DNA of 20,340 nt from UBA7328 sp002471345 (GCA_964011275.1 CAXGOB010000080.1:1-20340), one strand, 5' to 3'; numbered from the stretch's first letter, positions 1 through 8,512 are shown. Notes: generated by a model from the letters alone, not told the origin. Numbers and translations: made by a program.

Positions 1-7
1 CTATTTT

Positions 8-1351
8 ATGATGAAGCGCACTATCCTCCTTGGACTAATTTTTTGCCTTATTATATCCTCTTGTGTAAAAAACGGCACTAATCTAGACGACCTAAATTCT
101 CAACTGATTGATGCCATAGAATCAAATGCATATATCAAAAATCTAGAATCCCTAATACTCCCTCAAAGTGATGATTATCAGGGCATTCCACAGGATCCTA
201 AAAACCCGATAACTATAGAAAAAATAAAGTTGGGCCAATTGCTATTTCACGAAACCGCTCTAGGTAGAAATGCCAAAATGGATGAAGGAATGGGCAGTTA
301 TTCCTGTGCTTCTTGCCATCACTCAGCCGCAGGGTTTCAGGCAGGGGTTGCACAAGGAATTGGAGATGGAGGACTAGGTTTTGGACTAAAGGGTGAAGGC
401 AGGATAACCAATTCAAATTATAATCTACAAGATGTGGATGTACAACCATTAAGATCTCCTACGGTACTAAATACTGCCTATCAAGAGATAACCCTTTGGA
501 ATGGCCAATTCGGAGCTACAGGAATGAATACAGGTACTGAAAGTGAGTGGAAAGAAGATACCCCTATCGCAACAAATGAGATGGGATATCAAGGTGTAGA
601 AACTCAAGCCATTGCTGGGCTCAAAGTTCATAGGATGACAGTGGACGAGTCATTTGTGCATGAGAATCCTGAATATAGATCAATGTTTGATGCCGCTTTT
701 TCCGAATTCCCTACAGATCAAAAATATTCTAACGAAACTGCAGGTCTGGCAATAGCTGCATATGAACGTACCATCCTTGCAAATCAATCCCCATTTCAGA
801 ACTGGCTAAATAATAGATCAAATACATTAACCTCGGGAGAGCTCCGAGGGGCAATATTGTTCTTTGAAAAAGGAGAATGCGCTGAATGTCATAATGGTCC
901 TGCATTGAATTCTATGAGTTTTCATGCACTTGGTATGGACGATTTGAAAAGTAATAAAGGAATGGTTCATGGTTTAGATGAAGGGGTCAAAAGAGGTAGA
1001 GGTGGATTTACTAAAATGGAAAAAGACTATTATAAATTTAAAACGCCTCAGCTGTACAGCATTCAGGAAAGTCCTTTTTATGGACATGGTTCTTCTTTCG
1101 AATCTATTGAGGCGGTGATAAGGTATAAAAACAAAGCACAGAAAGAAAATAATGGTATCGCTGACCGATATCTCTCTAATTCATTCAGGCCATTAGGGCT
1201 CAATGATGAAGAGGTCGCAGATCTTACGCAATTCATAAAGACAGGGCTTTATGATAACAACTTAAAAAGATTCTTACCACAGGGCGTATTAAGTGGTCAT
1301 TGCTTCCCAAATAATGATAAAATTTCTCAGCGGGAATTGGGATGTGGCTAG
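8..1351 (+). CDS. Di-haem cytochrome c peroxidase (CcpA/MauG family) lipoprotein
   Basis: A 447-residue protein that probably reduces hydrogen peroxide with electrons from small cytochromes, or acts as a MauG-like di-haem oxidase. It starts with a lipoprotein signal peptide: Met-Met-Lys-Arg, a hydrophobic run, then a lipobox Ile-Ser-Ser-Cys with Cys19. It should therefore be anchored in the envelope facing the periplasm or the surface. Two haem c sites are visible: C-A-S-C-H at residues 100-104 and C-A-E-C-H at 291-295. The segment K-T-P-Q-L-Y (345-350) and the following S-P-F-Y-G-H-G-S (355-362) are typical of the C-terminal haem domain. Length fits the family. The start is seven bases from the window edge, but the signal peptide begins there, so the gene looks complete; Met2 is an equally possible start. 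It converges on the next gene with a 6-bp gap. Substrate (peroxide or a protein) cannot be told from sequence. Confidence 0.93.
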   Translation: MMKRTILLGLIFCLIISSCVKNGTNLDDLNSQLIDAIESNAYIKNLESLILPQSDDYQGIPQDPKNPITIEKIKLGQLLFHETALGRNAKMDEGMGSYSCASCHHSAAGFQAGVAQGIGDGGLGFGLKGEGRITNSNYNLQDVDVQPLRSPTVLNTAYQEITLWNGQFGATGMNTGTESEWKEDTPIATNEMGYQGVETQAIAGLKVHRMTVDESFVHENPEYRSMFDAAFSEFPTDQKYSNETAGLAIAAYERTILANQSPFQNWLNNRSNTLTSGELRGAILFFEKGECAECHNGPALNSMSFHALGMDDLKSNKGMVHGLDEGVKRGRGGFTKMEKDYYKFKTPQLYSIQESPFYGHGSSFESIEAVIRYKNKAQKENNGIADRYLSNSFRPLGLNDEEVADLTQFIKTGLYDNNLKRFLPQGVLSGHCFPNNDKISQRELGCG

Positions 1352-1357
1352 AAAAGG

Positions 1358-1822
1358 TTATTTGGAGTAGTTCAATTTTTTAAGACTTAAGATTAGAAAC
1401 AATAGAGATAATATTTCGATCACAACTCTACTCCAATGCCATGTCTTCCAGGTCTTTAGTACATTGGATAATTCCATGTCCGTCATCGCTCCATTATAAA
1501 ATTGTTCATTTGTGCCTTTGAAATAGATATAAAAACAAGCCACAAATAATACTGCAAAAAATGAGGACATTGCAGCATATTTCAATCCAACTGATTTTGT
1601 CACATAACAATATCCTAAAAGAATAATTGGAATCAAGGCTGCCACAATCGTTAGAATTGTATAGAATTTACCAATAGAAGGGCCAAATTCAGAGTAATAA
1701 GAATAAAATTCTGAAGAGGAAAGAGATTCCCAGTAAGGAACTAGCAATGCTCCCTCTGTAATCTGACTACCTACAAAAATGCCAAAGACAGATACTGCTA
1801 AAAAACTATAAACCTTCCTCAT
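1358..1822 (-). CDS. Small four-helix integral membrane protein, DUF1772-like
   Basis: A 154-residue protein of unknown function. It has about four hydrophobic segments, near residues 4-24, 53-73, 80-100 and 131-150. A W-K-T-W-H-W-S-R motif (residues 125-132) lies just before the last helix. Size, helix count and the Trp/Arg motif before helix 4 resemble DUF1772 (anthrone oxygenase-like) membrane proteins, but this is recalled family resemblance and not a firm match. It lies 55 bp downstream of the E1 gene on the same strand with no obvious terminator between, so it may be the last gene of the lysA-E1 transcript. No signal peptide cleavage site or catalytic signature is clear. Confidence 0.8.
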   Translation of the reverse strand: MRKVYSFLAVSVFGIFVGSQITEGALLVPYWESLSSSEFYSYYSEFGPSIGKFYTILTIVAALIPIILLGYCYVTKSVGLKYAAMSSFFAVLFVACFYIYFKGTNEQFYNGAMTDMELSNVLKTWKTWHWSRVVIEILSLLFLILSLKKLNYSK

Positions 1823-1877
1823 ACCTCAAATCCGAAATTAGTAATCCAGTTGAAAATTACAAAATGAGCACGAATAA

Positions 1878-3878
1878 TCAATAAGTAAGCAATTGAAAAA
1901 GCTTGTCTTCTAGAATATGATTAGCCATGTATTGCCCCTCTAAACCTTTATCAAATGGAATAGGAGTATCCATACTAGCACATCGCATCACAGGAGCATC
2001 TAAATGCTCAAACAAATGCTCTGAAATATACGCAGCTAGTTCTCCACCTATACCTCCCAAAAGTGAATCTTCATGAAGAATTAGCACTCTATTGCACTTT
2101 TTTACTGTTGCATCTATGGCTTCATAATCTAGTGGTGCCAAGCTTCGGAGGTCTAAAATTTCAATATCATAATCACTTTGCTTAGTAGCTTTTTCTGCCC
2201 AATGTACTCCCATACCATATGTGATGATGCATGCATCATTGCCTTCTTTCACCGTCCTAGCTTCTCCAATTGGAGTGGAGTAATATCCTAAAGGAACTTC
2301 TTGGGAATGGCTACGGTAAAGCCCTTTATGTTCAAAAAACAAAATTGGGTTGGGGTCTTCAAAGGCGGCAAGCAAAAGTCCTTTGGCATCAGTTGCGTTA
2401 GAAGGGTATACAATTTTTAATCCTGGTGTTTTAAAAAACCATGCCTCGTTTGTTTGTGAATGAAAAGGTCCTGCTCCCACGCCGCCTCCACATGGCATCC
2501 TGATCACGACATCAGCATTAGCTCCCCATCGATAATGGATTTTAGCAAGGTTATTCACAATTTGGTTGAATCCACATGTCACAAAATCAGCAAACTGCAT
2601 CTCCACCATTGACTTAATACCTTTCATGCTCAGACCCAATCCAATTCCAACAATGGCACTTTCACAAAGTGGAGTATTCCTGACCCGTTCTTTACCATAT
2701 TTCTCTGCAAATCCATCCGTAATTTTGAATACCCCTCCATAATCGGCTATATCTTGGCCCATTAATACCAATTCTGAATGTTTCTGCATAGCTTGATCTA
2801 GACCATCAGATATGGCATCGATGAATCTCATTTCTTTAAGTTCTGATGGACTTTCTATATGTTTTGATAGATGAGGTGCATATAAGTCAGCAATCTCTTG
2901 ACCAACATTTACTTGTGGTAAGTCGGCTTCAGCAGCTAATCTTAAACCATTTTCAATTTCTAACTTTATTTGAGATCTCCATTGATGTATTTCATTCTCA
3001 GAGATCACATCTTCACCTAGTAAATACTTTTCAAAATTCACAACCGGATCTTTCTTCTCCCAATACGCCATTAAGTCCTTGGGAACATATTTTGTACCAC
3101 TAGCTTCTTCATGACCTCTCAATCTAAATGTATCACACTCAATAAGAATAGGTTCTGGTTTTTTTCTTATTGATTTTGCCACTTTGAAAATAGTCTGATA
3201 AACTTCCAGTACATTATTCCCATCTATTCGATGTGACTTCATTCCATAGCCTTTAGCTCTATCGGACAAGTGTGTGCATCGATATTGTTCTGATACTGGA
3301 GTGGATAGACCATATCCGTTATTTTCTATAACAAAGATTACTGGCAGCTGCCATACTGCAGCAACATTTAGAGCCTCATGGAATTCTCCCTCACTTGTAC
3401 CTCCCTCACCTGTAAAAGCAAGGCTGACTTTCTTTTCTTTTTTCAATTTATGAGCAAGTGCCACTCCAGAAGCCAAGGACAGTTGCGGTCCTAAATGACT
3501 AATCATTCCTACTGTTGCATAATCCAATGCACCAAAATGAAAAGATCTATCTCTTCCTTTTGTAAATCCAATCATCTTCCCTTGCCATTGACCGAAAAGT
3601 CTATCTAAAGGAATCTTTCGAGAAGTGAATACTCCTAAATTTCTATGCATTGGAAAAATGATCTCATCATTTTCTAATGCCAATGTGACTCCTACCGCTA
3701 TAGCTTCTTGACCAATTCCAGAAAACCATTTGCTGATTTTTCCTTGACGCAAAAGGATTAACATTTTTTCCTCTATCATCCTAGGTTTTAGCATATTGAA
3801 TAACAACTGCTTCAGGAGTGATTTAGAATGCTTTCTTTTTTTAAAAGAAATAGGAAGTTTTAATTTTGCCACTTTCAC
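1878..3878 (-). CDS. Fused alpha/beta E1 of a 2-oxo acid dehydrogenase complex (probably branched-chain type)
   Basis: A 666-residue thiamine diphosphate enzyme that decarboxylates a 2-oxo acid and passes the acyl group to the lipoyl E2 subunit. The alpha half spans about residues 30-335. It carries the cofactor motif starting G-E-G-G (157-160) and ending E-N-N (185-187), and an R-G-H-E-E segment (254-258) where E1-alpha enzymes have their active-site loop. The beta half spans about 350-666, with E-S-A-I-V-G (406-411), M-Q-F-A-D-F (427-432), F-K-T-P-G-L (482-487) and F-E-H-K-G-L-Y-R (515-522), all typical of the E1-beta/transketolase C-terminal fold. In many bacteria the halves are separate genes; the single-chain form is common in Bacteroidota. 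Branched-chain 2-oxo acids are the likely substrate, but pyruvate cannot be excluded. No E2 or E3 gene is nearby. It begins 14 bp after lysA, so the two are probably co-transcribed. Confidence 0.93.
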   Translation of the reverse strand: MKVAKLKLPISFKKRKHSKSLLKQLLFNMLKPRMIEEKMLILLRQGKISKWFSGIGQEAIAVGVTLALENDEIIFPMHRNLGVFTSRKIPLDRLFGQWQGKMIGFTKGRDRSFHFGALDYATVGMISHLGPQLSLASGVALAHKLKKEKKVSLAFTGEGGTSEGEFHEALNVAAVWQLPVIFVIENNGYGLSTPVSEQYRCTHLSDRAKGYGMKSHRIDGNNVLEVYQTIFKVAKSIRKKPEPILIECDTFRLRGHEEASGTKYVPKDLMAYWEKKDPVVNFEKYLLGEDVISENEIHQWRSQIKLEIENGLRLAAEADLPQVNVGQEIADLYAPHLSKHIESPSELKEMRFIDAISDGLDQAMQKHSELVLMGQDIADYGGVFKITDGFAEKYGKERVRNTPLCESAIVGIGLGLSMKGIKSMVEMQFADFVTCGFNQIVNNLAKIHYRWGANADVVIRMPCGGGVGAGPFHSQTNEAWFFKTPGLKIVYPSNATDAKGLLLAAFEDPNPILFFEHKGLYRSHSQEVPLGYYSTPIGEARTVKEGNDACIITYGMGVHWAEKATKQSDYDIEILDLRSLAPLDYEAIDATVKKCNRVLILHEDSLLGGIGGELAAYISEHLFEHLDAPVMRCASMDTPIPFDKGLEGQYMANHILEDKLFQLLTY

Positions 3879-3892
3879 TTTTATCTGGCTTT

Positions 3893-5227
3893 CTACAATG
3901 AAATAGTCTCTTTAATTTTTTTCAACCCTCCTAGCAACCCACCATCTTTTCCACTTTTCATTTCTGGTGCAGAGAGCAAATTACTCTCTTTGTTAAGGGA
4001 ATTAATTTCTACTTGATTATTTAAGATATCTTCAATTCTTTCTCTTCTTCTTATCAAATGTGCTTTTCCATCAAGGATCATGACCTCAGCAGGGCGATAG
4101 CGACTATTATAATTAGAAGACATCATCCAGCAGTATGCTCCTGCATTCTTAAATGCTAGAATATCCCCTTCAGAAATTTCACTAATTCTGCGGTTGATAC
4201 CAAACGTATCCGTTTCACATATGTATCCTACGACATTATAAATTCTGCTTTTCCCTTCAGGGTTAGTGACATTCACAATCTCATGATGGGCATCATAAAA
4301 CATAGGTCTGATCAAATGATTAAGACCACTATCTACTCCAGCAAAAATCGTTGAGGTAGTTTGTTTTACAACATTTGTTTTTACTAAAAAGTAACCTGCT
4401 TCACTTACCAAAAATTTTCCTGGTTCAAATACAAGGGTTAATTTTCTGCCATACTCTTCACAGAAGTCTTTAAATCTTATCGAGATCTTTTTGCCTAATT
4501 CTTCAATGTCGGTTTCTATATCACCCTCTTTATAAGATACCTTGAATCCACTACCAAAGTCCAAAAATTCTAACTCTTCAAATCCCTCTGTAGCCCTAAA
4601 TAATATCTCAGCACCATTCAAAAAGACTTCTGCATCCATTATCCCAGATCCAGTATGCATATGAAGTCCGTTCACTTTCATATTAGTAGCCTTTACGATT
4701 CTTTGAACTAAAGGCAGCTGATATACAGATATTCCAAATTTAGAATCTATATGCCCTACAGAAGTTTTAGCATTAGCTCCTGCCATAATATGTGGATTCA
4801 CTCGAATACAGACGGGGTAATCAGGCCTAAGTTGTCCAAACTGCTCTAAAATTGAAATATTATCGATATTGATTTTAACTCTTAATTCAACCGCCTCAAG
4901 AATCTCGTTTATGCCAACACAATTTGGCGTATACATAATCTGATCAGCAGCAAATCCAGCTTTGAGAGCAAGTTTCACTTCTTGTATAGACACTGCATCC
5001 AGCCCAGCTCCGAGGTTTTTAATATATCTGAGGACATTGATATTTGTCAATGCTTTACATGCATAATGAACTTTTAGATCCACTCCATCAAAAGCATTTA
5101 CAAGTTGATCATATTTCTGTTTAATAACAGCTGAATCATAGATGTACAATGGGCAGCCATAGTCTTTGACTACATCAAGTGCATTTACACCTCCGCGAAA
5201 GTGGTAAGATCCATTTTCAATGTTCAT
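3893..5227 (-). CDS. lysA: Diaminopimelate decarboxylase
   Basis: Catalyses the last step of lysine synthesis, meso-diaminopimelate to L-lysine, in the cytoplasm with pyridoxal phosphate. The fold-type III decarboxylase signature is clear. The cofactor lysine is K58 in H-Y-A-C-K-A-L. H-M-H-T-G-S-G (189-195), the Gly-rich F-G-S-G-F (224-228), E-P-G-K (268-271) and the C-E-T-D-T-F-G segment (337-343), which supplies the substrate-site Cys from the partner subunit, are all present, as is Tyr365 in the G-A-Y region. At 444 residues it is about 35-40 residues longer than usual; the extra part is a charged C-terminal tail (about 405-444) of unknown role. It is the first gene of a likely lysA-E1-membrane protein transcript and has a good Bacteroidota-type promoter just upstream (5257-5288). 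Confidence 0.95.
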   Translation of the reverse strand: MNIENGSYHFRGGVNALDVVKDYGCPLYIYDSAVIKQKYDQLVNAFDGVDLKVHYACKALTNINVLRYIKNLGAGLDAVSIQEVKLALKAGFAADQIMYTPNCVGINEILEAVELRVKINIDNISILEQFGQLRPDYPVCIRVNPHIMAGANAKTSVGHIDSKFGISVYQLPLVQRIVKATNMKVNGLHMHTGSGIMDAEVFLNGAEILFRATEGFEELEFLDFGSGFKVSYKEGDIETDIEELGKKISIRFKDFCEEYGRKLTLVFEPGKFLVSEAGYFLVKTNVVKQTTSTIFAGVDSGLNHLIRPMFYDAHHEIVNVTNPEGKSRIYNVVGYICETDTFGINRRISEISEGDILAFKNAGAYCWMMSSNYNSRYRPAEVMILDGKAHLIRRRERIEDILNNQVEINSLNKESNLLSAPEMKSGKDGGLLGGLKKIKETISL

Positions 5228-5256
5228 TCAAATAATTTTACATTTCACATTAGGTA

Positions 5257-5288
5257 CAAAAGTATAAGTACTCTTGCTTCTAAACCAA
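5257..5288 (-). promoter_or_regulatory. Candidate Bacteroidota sigma-ABfr promoter for lysA
   Basis: Read on the minus strand, TTG lies at 5288-5286 and TACTTTTG at 5264-5257, separated by 21 bases. This matches the -33 TTG / -7 TAnnTTTG pattern known for the Bacteroidota primary sigma factor. It would give a leader of roughly 20 bases before the lysA start at 5227. The motif match is seen directly; that it is used is inference. Confidence 0.5.
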
Positions 5289-5344
5289 TTTAATTTGACC
5301 CAGCACTTGCACCATTTTATCAGATAGCTGCATCTTGTATGTGA

Positions 5345-5887
5345 ATGGAACTTCGACAGGTCATATCTCAATGTAAAAAGAAGAATAGGAGGGCTCAAAA
5401 CATGCTTTTCAATTCTTATGCGCCATTGCTTAAATCTATATGCATGAGATATATGAAAAACGAAGTTGACGCTGAAGATGCACTGATAAAAGGTTTCTAT
5501 AAAATCTTCAAGAATCTCCATTTGTTCAAAGGTGAAGGAAGTTTTGAGGGATGGATGAAAAGGATAGTTATTAATGAATGTTTGATGCTCCTGCGAAAAA
5601 ACCATAATATCAATATGATGGTGGCCATAGATGATACTTCTGTGATGAATACCTTAAAGGTTGATTTTGTAGACAATCTTACTTATCAAGAGGTATTGGC
5701 TCTCTTGGATGAGCTTCCTGTAGGATATCGTACCGTATTTAATATGTATGTCATTGAGGGATATAAACACAGAGAAATAGGCGAGGCCTTGGGTATAAGC
5801 ATAAACACATCTAAGTCACAGCTGATATTGGCAAAGAAGAAACTCCAACAATTAGTGAAAAAAAAATTGAAAATTAAGTTCGCCTAA
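5345..5887 (+). CDS. ECF-type RNA polymerase sigma factor
   Basis: A 180-residue sigma-70 family protein with regions 2 and 4 only, so it is an extracytoplasmic-function type that redirects RNA polymerase to a small regulon. Region 2 (about residues 15-85) includes D-A-E-D-A (43-47), the typical F-Y-K-I-F core (51-55) and the G-S-F-E-G-W segment. Region 4 (about 115-170) has L-P-V-G-Y-R-T-V-F followed by a helix-turn-helix, E-G-Y-K-H-R-E-I-G-E-A-L-G-I-S. The ATG at 5345 is chosen because the conserved region starts soon after it and there is no longer in-frame alternative nearby. No strong ribosome binding site is seen, as is normal in this phylum. The next gene begins 13 bases after its stop and is probably a co-transcribed regulator. 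The regulon is unknown. Confidence 0.92.
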   Translation: MELRQVISQCKKKNRRAQNMLFNSYAPLLKSICMRYMKNEVDAEDALIKGFYKIFKNLHLFKGEGSFEGWMKRIVINECLMLLRKNHNINMMVAIDDTSVMNTLKVDFVDNLTYQEVLALLDELPVGYRTVFNMYVIEGYKHREIGEALGISINTSKSQLILAKKKLQQLVKKKLKIKFA

Positions 5888-5900
5888 AAAGTAAATAACT

Positions 5901-6266
5901 ATGCCAAAGGAAAATATTGAACAGATCTTCAGGTCTTCAGAAACAGAAAAACGTATATCTCTAAGTACAGGGGCATGGAATAGGTTAGATGATTTATTAG
6001 AGAAAGATAAACAAAAGACAACAATTTTTAGGTTTAGGATTTTGGGAATCGCAGCTTCAGTGGCTGTACTTTTTGTAGCCTTTGTAGCTCCAAATAATAA
6101 CAATAACAATGAATATATTTTAGAACAATTAGTCATTGATAAAGGCGAATTATTATACTCCTCTAGTGAAGTGGCCCAGCTTAATTCTAAACATCAGATT
6201 AGCACACTACAGAAGTTAAGACCATTTTATAATGCTAATGGAGAAGTTAGAGCTACTGTAAATTAA
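5901..6266 (+). CDS. Short single-pass membrane protein, possible partner of the ECF sigma factor
   Basis: A 121-residue protein with no recognised domain. About 42 charged N-terminal residues (with A-W-N-R-L-D-D-L-L-E near 24-33) are followed by one hydrophobic helix (about 43-63), a run of six asparagines, and about 50 residues predicted outside the cytoplasm. In Bacteroidota an ECF sigma gene is often followed by a small membrane protein with this layout. Its position 13 bases after the sigma gene suggests it binds or senses for that sigma factor. That role is inferred from gene order and topology only; no known anti-sigma domain such as a zinc-binding H-x3-C-x2-C is present. It converges on the next gene with a 10-bp gap. 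Confidence 0.8.
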   Translation: MPKENIEQIFRSSETEKRISLSTGAWNRLDDLLEKDKQKTTIFRFRILGIAASVAVLFVAFVAPNNNNNNEYILEQLVIDKGELLYSSSEVAQLNSKHQISTLQKLRPFYNANGEVRATVN

Positions 6267-6276
6267 TCTTCAACGG

Positions 6277-6660
6277 TCATTCTTGCACTACTTTGAAGTA
6301 GGGATTATAGATTATCCCAAGGACATTGCCAAAAGGATCTCTTACTGATGCTGTCATTAATTCACCACCAACGTTTGTTGGTTTTTGATTTTCAGTAGCC
6401 CCAAGATCTAATAACCTTTTGTATTCTTGATCTATTTTATTCACTCCCCAATAAGACACCACACTCACTTTCTTATCTGAAACAGAATCGGTATCTGGTT
6501 GCAGTCCTAATTCAAATCCCCCAATATTAAAGCCAACATAGAAAGGTTCATCAAAGTAAGGGGCTACTCCAAAAGCACGAGTATACCACTCCTTTGCTTT
6601 AATAATATCAGCCACTTTATAAATTGTAGTTCGCAATCCTAGCATTGGTGAATCCTGCAT
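6277..6660 (-). CDS. Glyoxalase/bleomycin-resistance fold (VOC) protein
   Basis: A 127-residue single-domain protein of the vicinal oxygen chelate superfamily. The two beta-alpha-beta-beta-beta halves can be followed: residues about 5-60 with A-K-E-W-Y-T-R-A-F-G, then about 65-122 ending in the hallmark R-D-P-F-G-N-V-L-G-I-I. Glu51 in F-E-L-G-L-Q sits where a metal-binding Glu often occurs. The first strand has no His at the usual ligand position, so metal binding and catalysis are uncertain. The substrate cannot be predicted. It lies 82 bp downstream of the acyltransferase-like gene on the same strand and may share its transcript. Confidence 0.88.
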   Translation of the reverse strand: MQDSPMLGLRTTIYKVADIIKAKEWYTRAFGVAPYFDEPFYVGFNIGGFELGLQPDTDSVSDKKVSVVSYWGVNKIDQEYKRLLDLGATENQKPTNVGGELMTASVRDPFGNVLGIIYNPYFKVVQE

Positions 6661-6742
6661 TCATTCAAGTTTAATTCACAATAGTCTTTCTAAAAATACA
6701 GAAATTTCAAATAGACAAGCAGGTGATTTTGATACTGGGTTT

Positions 6743-8011
6743 TTATTCAGGATAACTTTTAAAAGGTTTTCTCTGTGTCCACATAGGATTGGGAAAGAAC
6801 GTTTTGATGACGATATTAATCATACTATTTGCAATAAAATTGTTATGCATTAAGTAGAGATACATGTCTTTGGGTTCAGCGCCTACACTACTTTTGATCT
6901 CCAAGGCTGTGCGGTAGTAGTATAGTTTATTGACTTTTTGTTGGATCGCATCTTTTATAAGATACAAGAGTATATTCATATAAATAGAATGCTCCTTATT
7001 TCTATTTTCGTTATAACCAATAAAATGAGACATCATTGCTCCTTCTTTTAACATAGAGGTATAAAATCCTACCAATGATTCTCCTAAGAACATCCCATTG
7101 AGAACAAATTGATCTGGGAATGTTTTGACCATATCTGTAAAATACCCTTTATTCACAGTGACCATATTAAATCCTGATGCTTTTATAACAGAACTATATA
7201 AACCATGAATTTCTAATTCTCGTTGTTCTACCTCCTCTGCAGTCAAAGGTCTAATTTCTAATTCCGCTCCTTTTTTCAAATGTTTTTTAGTCCGCACTCT
7301 ATGTTTAGACTTCATATCAAGCAGATAATCGTCCATGCTGTTCCAATCCGATCTTACATGAACTATCATAGAAGGGTCTACCTTAAACTCACCTAGAGAT
7401 ACTTTTTTAGTATCCAAACACTTTTCTTCTTCAAAAAAATCTTTTATCAAAGCCCCTCTAAACTGAAATTCCGTACCAGAAACTTGACATTTAAGCCCCT
7501 TGAGCATTCTCCTTAGCACTTCATAATCTGAGATGGTGATTTTATTATTTGCACCTCTGAATCCATATTTTCCAGTAAGGAGTAGATTCCCCACCACTAT
7601 CATGTTAAAGTATACCAAAGGGAAAAATATACGTTGCAGCCAGTATTTAAACTTTGCGCCGATGCCACCACCTTCTACAAACTTATCGGTATCGATACTA
7701 TCTATCAGTCTGAGTTTTTTCTTTTGAAAATGAAATGAACAAAGTGGGTTTTCTTCATCCTTGATAAAAGCAAATGCATACATGGGTATTGCCCCACTTA
7801 ATTTTTCATTTTCTAAAATCTTAAAGTATTCTGGGCTATAAAAGGGATCCTCGCATGATATGCACTCCCAATATTGCTCACAATCGTGAATACTGGTATA
7901 TACTTTAAAGTTTAACTCCTTATCAGAGAACTTTATCACCTTCCCTCTTTTCACTTTACTTTTATTCTCATTAGTTAGAGATTCTTTTATACACAGCAAG
8001 CTATTTGTCAT
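6743..8011 (-). CDS. GNAT / FemAB-like acyltransferase-fold protein
   Basis: A 422-residue protein whose C-terminal half (about 225-385) resembles GNAT-type acyltransferases of the Acetyltransf_6/FemAB-like group. There is a basic segment K-S-K-H-R-V-R-T-K-K-H-L-K-K-G (234-248) at the start of the domain, a strand pair V-L-N-G-M-F-L-G-E-S-L-V-G-F-Y (303-317), and the late motif A-L-E-I-K-S-S-V-G-A-E-P (369-380), which matches the E-x-K-x3-G-A-x-P pattern of this group. The N-terminal half is Cys-rich (Cys44, 50, 53) and otherwise unrecognised. Such proteins transfer aminoacyl or acyl groups, but donor and acceptor here are unknown. It starts 15 bp after the lipoprotein gene, suggesting one transcript. 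Confidence 0.8.
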   Translation of the reverse strand: MTNSLLCIKESLTNENKSKVKRGKVIKFSDKELNFKVYTSIHDCEQYWECISCEDPFYSPEYFKILENEKLSGAIPMYAFAFIKDEENPLCSFHFQKKKLRLIDSIDTDKFVEGGGIGAKFKYWLQRIFFPLVYFNMIVVGNLLLTGKYGFRGANNKITISDYEVLRRMLKGLKCQVSGTEFQFRGALIKDFFEEEKCLDTKKVSLGEFKVDPSMIVHVRSDWNSMDDYLLDMKSKHRVRTKKHLKKGAELEIRPLTAEEVEQRELEIHGLYSSVIKASGFNMVTVNKGYFTDMVKTFPDQFVLNGMFLGESLVGFYTSMLKEGAMMSHFIGYNENRNKEHSIYMNILLYLIKDAIQQKVNKLYYYRTALEIKSSVGAEPKDMYLYLMHNNFIANSMINIVIKTFFPNPMWTQRKPFKSYPE

Positions 8012-8026
8012 TGTCTAAATTATTCC

Positions 8027-8512
8027 TCATAAAGAACTCCATATAATATCAGTAACGCCTCCTAATCCATATCTATTGGCATACCAATACTCTATCATTT
8101 GTTTTGTACTGAAATATTCAGTTATTAATGATTCATAACTAGTGATTTCTATTATACGGTATTTTTTCTCCGCTGGAATAGCTATAATTATTTCACTTCT
8201 TTGTCCTTGCCTTTGATATTGGAGTTTAGCTATAAGCATAACAAATAATTCATCCCCGGTGTTCATCTTCTTTCCAATGAGTGATATTCTGCTTTTTCTA
8301 TTCTCAAATGTGGCTGTGCCTTCATTCGTAATATGCGGAAGAAAGTTTCTCTCTTCAATCTTATCCCTATACTGAAATTCAGTTCCTATCGGTAGGTCCA
8401 CATACATCTCTATTTCTCCATCTTTTGGAACATATTTTTCAATACACGATACTGTCAGAGTAAGTAAAGATCCAATAAGTACCAATAAAAATATAGGGGT
8501 CCGTGTAGTCAT
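8027..8512 (-). CDS. Lipoprotein of unknown function
   Basis: A 161-residue protein I do not recognise. It has a clear lipoprotein signal peptide: basic start, hydrophobic stretch L-L-T-L-T-V-S-C with the lipidated Cys at residue 23. It is probably held in the outer or inner membrane. The mature part looks mostly beta-strand with many charged residues. The last residues are hydrophobic (G-G-V-T-D-I-I-W-S-S-L). It is the first gene of a leftward group with the acyltransferase-like gene 15 bp downstream. Its start region faces the symporter gene across a 168-bp AT-rich gap. Confidence 0.82.
   Translation of the reverse strand: MTTRTPIFLLVLIGSLLTLTVSCIEKYVPKDGEIEMYVDLPIGTEFQYRDKIEERNFLPHITNEGTATFENRKSRISLIGKKMNTGDELFVMLIAKLQYQRQGQRSEIIIAIPAEKKYRIIEITSYESLITEYFSTKQMIEYWYANRYGLGGVTDIIWSSL

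Noticed and set aside
5228..5605. Open frame on the minus strand of 125 codons opposite the sigma factor gene
   Set aside because: It lies largely opposite the well-supported ECF sigma gene, shows no domain, and its sequence is rich in Phe, His and Cys as expected for a shadow frame.
6277..6660. Antibiotic (bleomycin/fosfomycin) resistance gene
   Set aside because: The VOC fold is shared by many enzymes and there are no residues or context specific for resistance.
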